Part shown: piece by piece, positions 14,008 through 24,000 of the stretch
Numbering within the stretch: position 1 is the stretch's first letter
Layout: each line of letters opens with the position of its first letter
Assembly: GCF_902459685.1 (NCBI RefSeq)
Contig: NZ_CABPSF010000002.1
Coordinates: 992,001 to 1,056,000, forward strand
Source of the DNA: Pandoraea iniqua
GTDB taxonomy: Bacteria > Pseudomonadota > Gammaproteobacteria > Burkholderiales > Burkholderiaceae
Direction: 5' to 3'
DNA length: 64,000 nucleotides
Program-made: the position numbers and the translations under genes
Notes under the pieces: generated by a model
What the model saw: only the letters and a program-made list of their open reading frames with translations
Databases searched by the model: none
What the model was told of the DNA's origin: nothing

Positions 14008-14090
14008 AGCCACGGTGCCCGCCGCAGCGGGCGCCTCACTATTGATTCCAGTCCCGGTCCATGGCCGGGCAGGGACACACTCATTGCGTC

Positions 14091-14609
14091 ATGAAGGTTT
14101 TTGATTTGCGTTGTGCGCACGAGCACACCTTCGAGGGCTGGTTCGGCTCGGAGGACGATTACCTGTCGCAGCAGTCTCGCGGGCTGGTCGCTTGCCCCGT
14201 CTGCGGTGACACGGGCATCGTGCGCGTGCCGTCGGCCCCGCGTCTGAATCTCTCGGGCGCAACGGGGCGTGATTCGGCGTCGACCGCCTCCGCAGGCGGC
14301 TCCCCGGGCGCGAAGGGAAGCGCTGCAAAATCGGGTCCGTCGTCTGCCCCGTCACTGCCGCCCGAAGTCGCCCAAGCCCAACGCGAAATTCAGGCGCTGT
14401 GGATGAAGGCCGTGCGGCATGTGATTGCCAACACGGAAGACGTCGGCAAGAACTTTGCCGAAGAGGCCCGCAAAATCCACTATCAGGAAGCCCCGGAGCG
14501 CAATATCCGCGGCACCGTCTCCCGCGAAGAGTCCGAGGCGCTTGCCGACGAGGGCATCGACGTGATGGCTTTGCCGATCCCCGAAGGCGCGAAAGAAACA
14601 CTGCAATAA
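14091..14609 (+). CDS. DUF1178 family protein
   Basis: This 172-residue cytoplasmic protein starts with the DUF1178 hallmark MKVFDLRCAHEHTFEGWF. A second cysteine pair follows in LVACPVCG (near residue 40), so the N-terminus probably forms a zinc ribbon like those of FmdB/regulatory proteins. The middle (about residues 60-95) is a low-complexity Ala/Ser/Gly linker. The C-terminal part is helical and ends with the conserved DVMALPIPEG. The function is unknown. The gene is convergent with the large toxin-like gene, whose stop codon lies only 11 bp beyond its own. Confidence 0.9.
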   Translation: MKVFDLRCAHEHTFEGWFGSEDDYLSQQSRGLVACPVCGDTGIVRVPSAPRLNLSGATGRDSASTASAGGSPGAKGSAAKSGPSSAPSLPPEVAQAQREIQALWMKAVRHVIANTEDVGKNFAEEARKIHYQEAPERNIRGTVSREESEALADEGIDVMALPIPEGAKETLQ

Positions 14610-14620
14610 ATAGGGCGCCC

Positions 14621-17600
14621 TCACAGCATCGGCTTCAGGATATCGTTGACGGTCACACCCGGGCGCAGTTCGACGTGCCGCAGCAACTGTGTCTGTAGCG
14701 TGTCGACGAGAAAGAGCAGGTTGTCGGCGGTGCCATACGACCGGTAGAGGCGGCCAAGTCCTCGCTCGGTCAGGTGTGTCGCGAAAGCCACCGCAAGCTG
14801 CTGCGGGGTACTGAACCGGGCCAGCCCGAAATTCGCATCGTAGAACCACGAAGCACGGGTCCCCACCGTGACGGACATGGCGTGCGCCCGCGTCTTGATG
14901 ACGTACGTGCGCATGTCGAGGTGCCCCGCCGTGAACAGGCGGAAGAGCTGCTCCATGTTCAGCGCATTCTCCCCGCTGCGCATGCCGTGCAGAGGTAACT
15001 CCAACCGGTTTGCCTGAACATTCGAATGCAGCGCGACGAGGTTGTCGCGCAGCCGGATCGCGGCCTCCGATTGCGGACTCGCGATGGCGCGCCGCAGATT
15101 GCCGATGAAGGCACCGTCGCGGCCGATATGGAGCGCGGCCGCCATCGCACGCGTCAATGGCAGGCAGAAGCCGGTGTGACCGTCGGCATTGCTGTTGACG
15201 TAGGCCGTCTGCGTGAACGCCTCGAAGATTCCCCCTGCCGCGCGAACGTCCTCGGCCACGATTCGGGCGTTGGCGATCGCCCGCTGCGTCGATTCGAAGC
15301 GAAGGGCATCGTTGATCCGGCGCGCCAGAATGCCCAGCAATCGCGGGTCTTTCTGTGCCGGATCGGTGAAGTCGAGTTTGAGCAGATCGGCGGGACGGTA
15401 CGACGCGTCCCATTGCAGCGGGCTGGCCCCGGCCTCGATCTTGCCGGCGAGGAAGGCCTCGCGGTCGGCGTCGACGACCGCGTTGGCCAGTGCTGCGCTT
15501 TTCGCCCTGAATTCCACATCCACAAAATTGCGGCTGATGTCGTCATGAAACACCGACGACGCAACGGGTGCCGGGCTCTCGGCCGCCGGCGTTTCCGCGT
15601 CGAGCACCCACTCGTAGGTGGACGTCTGTGAAATCGCCGGCCCCGGTCCGTTCAGTCCGGTAGGGTCCGTTAATCGCCAGGTTCCCTGCGTGGGGTAGTA
15701 CTCCACGTCGAAGCGGGCGTCTCCCGAGGTCGCCACAAATCCCGCCTCGCTTCGGTACAAATTGGGCATCAGCCGCTTGAGCTGCGCGAACGGCGTGCGG
15801 TTGATAAACAACTGCACTTCGTCCTGAAAGGTAAGGCTGGCCTTGTAGTGGTAGCCGATGGGAATGCCGCCGGCAATGCCGGCCATCAACGACGCCCAGC
15901 CCGCCGGACGGGTCTGGTCGTCACCGAGCACGGCGGTGGTCCCGCCCATGGCGATGTTGTTGAAGGACAGAATAACGTTGGCTTCGAGCAGGCCGGGGAC
16001 GGGCGCGTCAACGACGATGCCGAACCCGGTCATCCAGTTCAGCATCGCGAGCGTTTGCAGAATGCGCGAGACAATGACCGCTTGCGGGTTGTCCGGCAGC
16101 GCCACGCGCGGGTTGATGATCTCGTCTCGTGTGCGCTGGCGGAACACGTGCACGAATTCCGAGAACGGGTCACCCACAAACGTTTCGCTTGGAAAAATCT
16201 TGCGTGGCGTGGATGCCCCGATGTCGATGGCGGCAAGCACGGCGTCGACGCCCGGGGCCTTTTCGTCGCGGCGGTCTGCCTGCGAGAAGCAACTGAGCAG
16301 CCGGGCACAGGCGTTCGGGTCTCGCGCTTGTGCTCGCACCCAGTCGCTGAGCTGCCGGCGGTCGGGGAATTCCTTCACGCTGTTCGCCAACAGGCGCGGC
16401 GTGTAAATCAGAATCCAGCCGTTGCGCAGGTCCGTGAATTCCTGAATATCGGAGATCGCCCCGCCGATGCGCAGCCATGCCGTTTGCAGGTGCGAGCCCG
16501 CAACGGCGAAGTGTTCCGGCAAGTGGTCGAGATCGAGCAAATCCATGCGTTCGCAGCGGGCGATGCGTCGCGCGATGTCGACTCCCTCTGCGCCAAGGCT
16601 GTGGTCGTGTCCTTGCAGAAAGGCATCCATAACGAAGGCACTTTTCAGCGCGCTGCGCACCTGCCCCTCGTGCGTATTCCAGAAGGTATCGAGCCGGCGG
16701 CCTTGCTGCGTGACGAATTGACCGGCATCGATGCGGGCAAGCAACTGCACCGGCGTGAGTGATCCCAACAACAGCGCGCGCGCGCCGTGGGGTTCGCTGT
16801 CGAGCGAGAAGATGGCTTCCGTATTGGCCGACAACGTCGTCTCGCGCTCCCCCTGAGCAATGTCGAGAACGATCTGGTCCAGCGTGGCGGTGCCCGACGC
16901 CTGCACCGTTTTCCATGGCGGGTTGGCGATCGGTCCCTGCCCGATGTGCGTCGCGTAGACGTGCATGTACACCTTTGCCGCGTCGATGCTGGCCCCCGAC
17001 ATATCCTCGACCAACTGCGCGGCATACTGCACGGCACCTCGCCGCAGGTCGGGCAGTGCCGCCGAGACGCTGGCGCGCAGGTCGGTCATTGCCCGCACCT
17101 GCTGCATGGTCTCCAGACGAATGTGAAGCTGCTGTGGTGGCGGCAGCGGGTCTTTGAATCCGGTGACCTGCGGCGCCGGTCGTTCGAGTTCGGCTTCGAA
17201 GTCGGTTGACGGCACCCCTGCCAGCCAGTGAGTCCATGCCGTGCGCCGTTCGCCTGAGACGAGTTGTCTGCCGGCGCGTCGCATGTCGTTGCCGATGACT
17301 TCAGCGCTCGACGCCAGCGACAGGTGCACCAGATCGCCGTCCGTTGCCGTCAGCGAGATCGTGCACACTGTGCCGTTCATGACGTCCCGCGCAATCGACA
17401 GGGGCAGTCGCTGCATCATGTCGCCGTAGGCGCCCGACACCTTGCCACGCGCGAAGTCCTGCACCAGATGCCCGATCGAGGCGTACTCCCTGAGCGGCGC
17501 TGTGCTGCCGGCCGCGTACAGAATGACCCGCCCGCCGTTGTCCGTTGCCGTCCTCGCAGACTGCGAGACCGCGAACATGCCGCCGGGGCGTGACAGACCG

Positions 17601-19402
17601 TTGCGCCCGGGAATCTGGACATCGAGGGTGTACCCCTGAAGCTCGGCGAGATTCGAATCCGACGCGATGCGCTGCGCCGCACTCGGGGCGTAGGCGACGA
17701 GCTGGGCAAGAATCAGCCCCGTCTGCGAGAGTTGTCCGGCGGCGTACTCCAGCTCGGCATCGTAGGCGAGCATCGTGACCCGGTGGCGATACAGCGGCGC
17801 ATCGAGCGGCGCGCTGGTGTTGTGCGAGCGCATGGCGTCGAGCGTCCGCAGCGGAACTGACCGGCTGGCGTGAATGGTTTGCATGAGCCGCCTCACGCTC
17901 AGTCGGGTCGACTCGTCGGACGGCTGATAATGGCCGAGCCGAGGCGCGCCGTGCGCATAGATGCCGAACTCCACATCGGCGCCTCCGAGGGCTTCCCCCG
18001 ACCCGAAATATTGCAGGGCAGCCTGCGTCAATTTCGTCGATTCCTCAAGGCCGCCACGATCCATTTGCCCGGCCCGTGCCCCGTTTTCCTTGGAAGGGTA
18101 GAAGAACCGGAAGCGATTCAGAAACCACTGGTCCGAGTCGAACGGGGTCCGGCCGGGCGTGGCGGCCGCGGCGAGGTTTTTCCGGATCAACTGCGACCAG
18201 TCCGTGATGTTCGCGACCCGTGCCGTGAAATCGAACTGCGCCTCATGCCGGGCAATCTGGGTCGTCGCGAGGGTGATCAGCCGCTGAATCGTCGTGGAAG
18301 GCGCCAGCGGTGAGTGCTCGGCGGTGTGCGTCTCGTTCAGATGCCGCCGTTGATGGCGGCGATGGCCGTGCACGTGATGGGGGTTGGCGGCAGACACTCC
18401 GTCGGCGTGCGATCCCTGCGAGTGCGTGTGGACGTCGTGTTTCCGATGGTGATGATGATGGTGACGAAGTGGATGATGCAGGGCATGCCGCAGCGGCTGG
18501 GGCAGGGCAGTGCTTCGCTCGATCACGGCGCCTTGTGCGGTGGCAAACACCAGCGGATCGGCGGGCAGCGGGGCGTTCACCGCCGTGCCCACGCTGTCGA
18601 CGACGCGCATGAGGCAGTCGCCGATCGCGTCGAACGTCGTTTTCGCGCCGCCGAGCGCATAGAGCAGCCCTGTCAATACGCCGATGGCGCCATGCTTGTG
18701 CCACGCAGGGTGATCGGGTCCGGCGGGCATTTCGGCCGCCAGCGCACGGGCGATGGCTTCGTAATCCCGATCCTGTTGCCACGGATCGTGGCCGGTGCCC
18801 GCCATCCGCAACCCTATAAACGTGTTGCACAGGTCTTGCTTCCAGCGATGACCGACGTCGAAGGGGCCGTCCCGGGCGTCGAACTCGCGTTGGCGGCGAA
18901 CGTCATCCCGGTCAAACGAGCGCCGGATGTCGCGCAGGTTGTCTCGCGATGTGACGCGGGCGACGATCTCTTCCAGCGATTCGTACGGGCGCCGCGTCGA
19001 CAATGCCCGCTCCAGCGAGGCGAGGATGCCGTCGGCCAGATCCGCGTGGTCGTTGAGTGTCTGAACCAGCGGATCATTGTCCGCATCGAGCCATCTCGCG
19101 ATGTCGCCAAGCGGTGTCTGCGTGAGCGCGAGTATCAGACTGGTGCGAAGCCCCGGGTGTCGCGCACAGGCCTGCGCCATGCGTTGCGCCCATTGGCCAG
19201 CGTCGGGTACGTGCAGGTCGACAAGCAGCGTCTGGAAGATCGTGTGATCCGCCGAATTAGATGGATGACCGGTGAGTGCCGCGTCGGGAGGTGCTGCGCC
19301 GGCGTTTGACGGATGGATCGGGAACGCTGTTGAAAAAATATTCGTAGTGCTAATCATATTTTCAATATCGCGGCACGAAATCTTGAGGATGAAGCGAATC
19401 AT
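14621..19402 (-). CDS. Large toxin-like protein: DUF6543-type region and C-terminal YopT-like cysteine protease domain
   Basis: This 1593-residue protein has no close match that I can name. The segment at about residues 530-720 reads like the DUF6543 (dermonecrotic-toxin-associated) family: it has AYDAELEYAAGQLSQTG, a beta-rich stretch, then RVILYAAGS and PLREYASIGHLV. Residues about 1110-1190 are moderately hydrophobic and could be membrane-active. The C-terminal 200 residues carry a plausible C58/YopT-type triad: C1413 in TGFCLPLTRAMA, H1507 in RAHAMSV and D1522 in WFYDANFG. The 15-residue His-Asp spacing is close to that of YopT. Residues about 300-360 are histidine-rich. No cleavable signal is visible. 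The Ser/Thr/Asn-rich start from M16 (MISTTNIFSTAF) would fit a type III-like secretion signal, so the real start may be 19357. Neither start has a clear ribosome-binding site. Toxin function is inferred. Confidence 0.7.
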   Translation of the reverse strand: MIRFILKISCRDIENMISTTNIFSTAFPIHPSNAGAAPPDAALTGHPSNSADHTIFQTLLVDLHVPDAGQWAQRMAQACARHPGLRTSLILALTQTPLGDIARWLDADNDPLVQTLNDHADLADGILASLERALSTRRPYESLEEIVARVTSRDNLRDIRRSFDRDDVRRQREFDARDGPFDVGHRWKQDLCNTFIGLRMAGTGHDPWQQDRDYEAIARALAAEMPAGPDHPAWHKHGAIGVLTGLLYALGGAKTTFDAIGDCLMRVVDSVGTAVNAPLPADPLVFATAQGAVIERSTALPQPLRHALHHPLRHHHHHHRKHDVHTHSQGSHADGVSAANPHHVHGHRRHQRRHLNETHTAEHSPLAPSTTIQRLITLATTQIARHEAQFDFTARVANITDWSQLIRKNLAAAATPGRTPFDSDQWFLNRFRFFYPSKENGARAGQMDRGGLEESTKLTQAALQYFGSGEALGGADVEFGIYAHGAPRLGHYQPSDESTRLSVRRLMQTIHASRSVPLRTLDAMRSHNTSAPLDAPLYRHRVTMLAYDAELEYAAGQLSQTGLILAQLVAYAPSAAQRIASDSNLAELQGYTLDVQIPGRNGLSRPGGMFAVSQSARTATDNGGRVILYAAGSTAPLREYASIGHLVQDFARGKVSGAYGDMMQRLPLSIARDVMNGTVCTISLTATDGDLVHLSLASSAEVIGNDMRRAGRQLVSGERRTAWTHWLAGVPSTDFEAELERPAPQVTGFKDPLPPPQQLHIRLETMQQVRAMTDLRASVSAALPDLRRGAVQYAAQLVEDMSGASIDAAKVYMHVYATHIGQGPIANPPWKTVQASGTATLDQIVLDIAQGERETTLSANTEAIFSLDSEPHGARALLLGSLTPVQLLARIDAGQFVTQQGRRLDTFWNTHEGQVRSALKSAFVMDAFLQGHDHSLGAEGVDIARRIARCERMDLLDLDHLPEHFAVAGSHLQTAWLRIGGAISDIQEFTDLRNGWILIYTPRLLANSVKEFPDRRQLSDWVRAQARDPNACARLLSCFSQADRRDEKAPGVDAVLAAIDIGASTPRKIFPSETFVGDPFSEFVHVFRQRTRDEIINPRVALPDNPQAVIVSRILQTLAMLNWMTGFGIVVDAPVPGLLEANVILSFNNIAMGGTTAVLGDDQTRPAGWASLMAGIAGGIPIGYHYKASLTFQDEVQLFINRTPFAQLKRLMPNLYRSEAGFVATSGDARFDVEYYPTQGTWRLTDPTGLNGPGPAISQTSTYEWVLDAETPAAESPAPVASSVFHDDISRNFVDVEFRAKSAALANAVVDADREAFLAGKIEAGASPLQWDASYRPADLLKLDFTDPAQKDPRLLGILARRINDALRFESTQRAIANARIVAEDVRAAGGIFEAFTQTAYVNSNADGHTGFCLPLTRAMAAALHIGRDGAFIGNLRRAIASPQSEAAIRLRDNLVALHSNVQANRLELPLHGMRSGENALNMEQLFRLFTAGHLDMRTYVIKTRAHAMSVTVGTRASWFYDANFGLARFSTPQQLAVAFATHLTERGLGRLYRSYGTADNLLFLVDTLQTQLLRHVELRPGVTVNDILKPML
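19330..19365. repeat. AT-rich inverted repeat at the 5' end of the toxin-like gene
   Basis: TTGAAAAAATAT at 19330-19341 is matched by ATATTTTCAA at 19356-19365, an imperfect inverted repeat in an AT-rich patch within a GC-rich region. It overlaps codon 16 of the longest reading frame, a candidate alternative start. It may be part of the promoter or 5' leader if translation starts at 19357 or later. Confidence 0.4.
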
Positions 19403-19524
19403 GGTGGGTGCGACGAAGGCTGTGCCGCTATCAGAAACCGTTCATCTTGGGTGTAAAGTGACGGATTAAGGCGCGGCATTATCCGGGCATTCCCGACTCT
19501 TTCATTCGGTCACAGGAGGCTGTC

Positions 19525-19980
19525 ATGGCAACGCTTGAGTACTACTTTGAGGACTTTTCCGTTGGCGATACGTTCGATCTCGGGACGTACACCTTCACTG
19601 CCGACGAGATCGTGCACTTCGCCCGCCAGTTCGACCCGCAGCCGTTTCACGTGGATGAAGCGGCCGGGCGTGCGTCCCATTTCGGCGGGCTCGTCGCCAG
19701 CGGCTGGCATACGTGCAGCATCATGATGCGGCTCAACGTCGACAAACTGCTCGTGCGCTCGTCGAGCATGGGCTCCCCCGGCGTCGAGCAAATCGAATGG
19801 CTCGCTCCCGTGCGTCCGGGCGATACGATCAACGTGACCAGCAGCACGCTCGAAGTGCGGCCGTCCAAAAGCCGCCCTGATCGCGGCATCGTGCGCCAGC
19901 TATGGACGGCGACCAACCAGCACGGCGAAGAAGTGTGCCGGTTTCGCGGCACCGGCCTCTACCTGAAACGCAGCGCCTGA
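19525..19980 (+). CDS. MaoC-like (hot-dog) dehydratase
   Basis: This 151-residue protein of the MaoC/hydratase-2 family probably hydrates or dehydrates an acyl-CoA thioester. The hot-dog helix carries the usual motif with D and H in FDPQPFHVDEAAG at about residue 37, followed by HFGGLVASGWHT. AGGAGG lies five bases before the ATG, a strong ribosome-binding site. The gene stands between the toxin-like gene (divergent) and the RHS array, and no enzyme of the same pathway is adjacent. The substrate cannot be told from sequence. Confidence 0.9.
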   Translation: MATLEYYFEDFSVGDTFDLGTYTFTADEIVHFARQFDPQPFHVDEAAGRASHFGGLVASGWHTCSIMMRLNVDKLLVRSSSMGSPGVEQIEWLAPVRPGDTINVTSSTLEVRPSKSRPDRGIVRQLWTATNQHGEEVCRFRGTGLYLKRSA

Positions 19981-20033
19981 AAGCAGTCTGAAACGCAGTT
20001 CCTGAGGCGCGCATCCCCGGCATCCTCGCCGAC

Positions 20034-20049
20034 CTGTCAACGTTGACAG
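20034..20049. promoter_or_regulatory. 16-bp perfect palindrome upstream of the RHS array
   Basis: CTGTCAACGTTGACAG is self-complementary over 16 bp and lies 61 bp before the first gene of the array. It contains TTGACA, a consensus -35 hexamer, in its right half, but no good -10 hexamer follows at 16-18 bp. It is a likely operator for a regulator not encoded in this window. Confidence 0.55.
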
Positions 20050-20110
20050 TTGTGTGGCATATCGGCGCTCGTAACATGGGTCGCATACTGCCACTGCGGC
20101 GAGGTGACTC

Positions 20111-21052
20111 ATGGATACGAAATCGGACGAGCGTGCAACGATCATTCACACGTTCAAGGTCACCGTCAGCTCCGGCGGCGAACGGACTTACAACAACGGG
20201 CTTTGTCAGGTCCGGCTGGAAATCGAACTCATAGCCGACAAGAACTTGTCTCCTGCGGAAACCGCGACGCTTCGTGTGGTCGACGGCAACTCGGAGCAGG
20301 AGGTGCCCCTCGTCGATTCGTCAATGCCGGTGCCGATCGGGACATGGGGGTCATCGCTCGCGAAGAACGTGTATGAGTTCCATCCCGGCGGCGCTGATAT
20401 CGCGGTCGAAAACAGGGAGTTCCTTCACTACTACGTGCAGACGGCGGACTTCGCGAATGCGAGGAAGACGATCGGCATGCGCATCACGCTGGAGAACAAG
20501 GAGGAGATCTTTTCAAAAAACATCAGCCATTCGGACGGCACGGTCGATCTCATTCCCGTCGCCCCGGTCAGCCCGCCATTCTCGGCGTGGAATCAGGACT
20601 GGGAGCAGACGCACAAATACACCGTCGGCTCGAACATCAAGGTCACCATCTACTACCTCGGCCTCGTGCTGGCCACGGGCGCACGTCAGGCCATGCGCAC
20701 GATGGACGTGGCCCCGGCGAGTTTCGCCAGTAGCTACAAGTGGTTGAGCCCGAACTCTCAGAGTGGCGCTTTTTGCGGCTACGCCGAGCCACCGACCGAC
20801 CAGCAGCCGACCCCCGAATTTGTTTATTCGCAAGTGCAATACACCGGGGCGTTCCGCGTGGCGAAGAACGATTGGCCACGTTTCGCCTGTGGCGCCATCG
20901 CGTTCGTCGCCAACGACAGTCTAGGGCCCTATCAGGGCGCGGCAAACGCGCAGGGCTGCACCTACACATTGCGCGATCAATACGGCACGCCCTACCGCGT
21001 GCGCGTGAACATTACGCCCGCCTGCGATGCATTGACACTCAGCCAAGCCTGA
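20111..21052 (+). CDS. Uncharacterised protein, first gene of the RHS array
   Basis: I do not recognise this 313-residue protein. It has no signal peptide and no membrane segment and looks beta-rich. The first half (FKVTVSSGGERTYNNG, then QVRLEIELIADKNLSPAET) resembles a beta-sandwich opening. The end, TYTLRDQYGTPYRVRVN, is also strand-like. Cysteines are few. GAGGTG precedes the ATG, and only 36 bp separate it from the first RHS gene, so it is probably cotranscribed with it. It could be a partner, chaperone or delivery factor for the RHS proteins. That is inferred from position only. Confidence 0.75.
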   Translation: MDTKSDERATIIHTFKVTVSSGGERTYNNGLCQVRLEIELIADKNLSPAETATLRVVDGNSEQEVPLVDSSMPVPIGTWGSSLAKNVYEFHPGGADIAVENREFLHYYVQTADFANARKTIGMRITLENKEEIFSKNISHSDGTVDLIPVAPVSPPFSAWNQDWEQTHKYTVGSNIKVTIYYLGLVLATGARQAMRTMDVAPASFASSYKWLSPNSQSGAFCGYAEPPTDQQPTPEFVYSQVQYTGAFRVAKNDWPRFACGAIAFVANDSLGPYQGAANAQGCTYTLRDQYGTPYRVRVNITPACDALTLSQA

Positions 21053-21088
21053 CCGTCCCGGTCCGACCAACAATGACAGGGGCGCGCC

Positions 21089-24000
21089 ATGACAGGCACT
21101 CATCAAGGACCGGCGCAGGCCGATAGCAGCACGTTGTACTCGGGCGCACAAAGCTTTCTGAGTTTTCTCGAGAAGGGTGTCGATCCACGCACCGGCACGT
21201 ACTCCATCCGGGTAGCGCTGCCCAAGCTGGCAATGAATGCGCTGGCCGGGCCGGATCTGGCGTTGTCGCTCGGTTTCGATGCCTTGCAGAATGCCGACGT
21301 CGGCTTGGGGCGCGGCTGGTCGTGGGGCATGAGCCGTCTGAGCCCCGGTGCCAAACGGTTGTCGCTGGCGGATGGCGAGACCCAGTTGGCGATCGTGTAT
21401 GAAAATCGCATCGAGTTTCCCGACAAGAAACTGCCGACGTTTATCGCGGAAAAAGCGGGCGACACACTCACCATCACCTATCGGTCAGGCCGTCGCGAGC
21501 GGCTGACAAAGTTCGACGACAGCGACCCACTCTCGCCGTATGTCCCGGTCGAAATCATCTCGGCGCAGGGGCGCTCGCTTCACCTGACTTGGGTGCATTT
21601 CCAGGGGCAGCCGATGCTGTCCTCGATCGCCGATCACGAACGGCGCGAATTACTGCGCGCCAGCCGCACGGCGCAGGCCGCAACCATCGCATTGACCGGC
21701 ACCGACGGCAACGCGATCACGTTCCGGCTGGTGCTCTCGGGCGACCTCGTCTCGTCCATCGAACTCCCGCTTCCCGGACAAGTGGCCTGGCACCTGCGCT
21801 ATAGCCGCTACACCGCCGCCGATCTCGCCATGCTGACGGAAGTGCGGTCCCCGACGGGCAGTGTCGAAACCATCGCTTACGAAGCGCGCGGACACGCATT
21901 CCCACTGCGTGCGGGCGATCCGGTGGGCACCGAGCCCGCGCGGCTGCCTTACGTCGCGCGCTATGCGCTCGACCCGGGGCAGGGGCAACCGCAGCGTGTG
22001 ACGACTTACACCTACTCGACCGAAAACTTTCTCGGGTTCGGCGCCGGTGTCGACTGGGAAGACGCAACCGATGGGCTGTACAAAGTCACCCACGACTATC
22101 GCTATTCGAGTATCGAATCGCAACTCGACACGGCAGGCACCGCACAAGTCACGATCTACCGTGAGTACGACCGCTTTCACGGCATACGCATCGAGCGCCG
22201 CACCGAAGCCGATTGCGAACAGAGTCAGCTGACCGAGTATCACGAGGAACCGGGCAAGCCGTGGCATGACCAGCCGGTCACCATCAACCTGATCCGCACG
22301 CACACCACACGGTTCCGGCGCGGCGGGGTGTCGCGCGACGACGTCACGGCTTACGCCTACGATGCGTGGGGTAATACGACCGAGGAAACCGGTCCGGACG
22401 GCACGGCGGAGCGCACGACGTACTACTTGCCCGCAGGGGAAGACGGATGTCCGCAGGACCCTGTCTGGGACACGCCGCATACGGTAAAGACGACGGCGAT
22501 GGTGCCTGCGACGGCGGTCCCGGGCTCGAGGGTCGCGGCCACCGTTACCACGCGCCATCGTTACGCCTTGTTGCCTTCGATGGCACCGGGTGCGCCGGGT
22601 TATCTCGAATGCGTCCAGCAGACGCTGGAAACCCCCGCAGGCATCCATCAGACGAACACGTTCGACTTCGAGAACGACCCGCTTTCGCTGCTGCTGCACG
22701 GCCGGTTGAAACAGCAGGTCGAGACGATGGGCGGACGCAGCATCACGACCGGGTTCACTTATGCGCTGGCCGACGGCGCGCTCGTGACCGAGGAGTCGAC
22801 CCATACCGATTTCGACGACACCGTCAGCGTGACGAGCCGCCACACGTCGGTCATCTCGGGGCTGGAAACGCGCCGCGAGAACGCGGACGAGATCGTGACG
22901 TACGAGTACGACGCCTTGGGGCGGGTGCACGAAGAAACCACCTCGCCGAAGACCGGCGTGGGCGCCTACACGGTGACGCTCAGACACGCCTTTACGCTTA
23001 TCGGTCTGGCGGGAGGCGAGGCAAGTCAGATCACCACGACGGCGTCCGGTGTCGTGACCACGACAGCCTTCGAAGGCACGGGTCTGCTCGTGCGCGAGAC
23101 GCGCATGGCGCCGGACGTGGCACAGGGGCAGCCGCACGACGTTCACCGTGTCGACTACGACGCCTTCGGCCGTGTGGCGCAGGACGTGACACTGGACTGG
23201 CACGACGGTCAAACCCTCACCGTCGCGAAGCAGCTGCTCTACGACGGCTGGGGCCAGCAGGCGAGTGTCGTGCGTGCCGACGGTGTTACCGAGCATACGG
23301 AGTACGATCCGCTCACGCAGATCGAGACAAGCTGGACATCGGCGAGCGCGGGGGCGGTGCGCAGTGCAAGCACGGTCCGTCAGATGAACCCTTTCGACGC
23401 CGCCGACTGGGCAGAGCGCCGGAGCGTCGCCGGGACCTTGATCAGCCGGCTGGCGTACACCTATGACGGGCTGGGGCGGCTCGACACTAAGACCGACCCG
23501 CGTCTGCGCCGTACGCAGTACGAATACGACTTTGCCGATCGCGTCGTGCGAACCACGTTGCCGACCGAGGACGTGATCGAGAGCGACTACGTGCCGCACG
23601 CCGATAGCGACGAGGTTGCCGCGCTCCGGTTGAACGGCATCGATATCGGCCGGCGCGAATTCGACGGCCTGATGCGTATGAGCGGCCAGACCATCGGCGG
23701 ACGCACGTCGACGTGGACCTTCGATGCCGATCGCACGCTGCCGCGCGAGGTACGCGGCCCCGGCGGTGAGATCGTGGCTTACGACGTCAATCCGTCGCTG
23801 CCGTCGAGCCTGACGCGCTGCACCAGCGGTGCTGTCAGCATCGACTACGACTACGACCAAAAGACCGGGTTGTTGATGCATGCCAACGTGCAGACGACCG
23901 GCCAGCCCGCCAGCGATTACCGGTGCGAACGTGACGCTTCGGGAAACCTGTCCGGCGAGACGTGGCTCGACGGCGACACCCGGCGTACGACGGCCCACGT

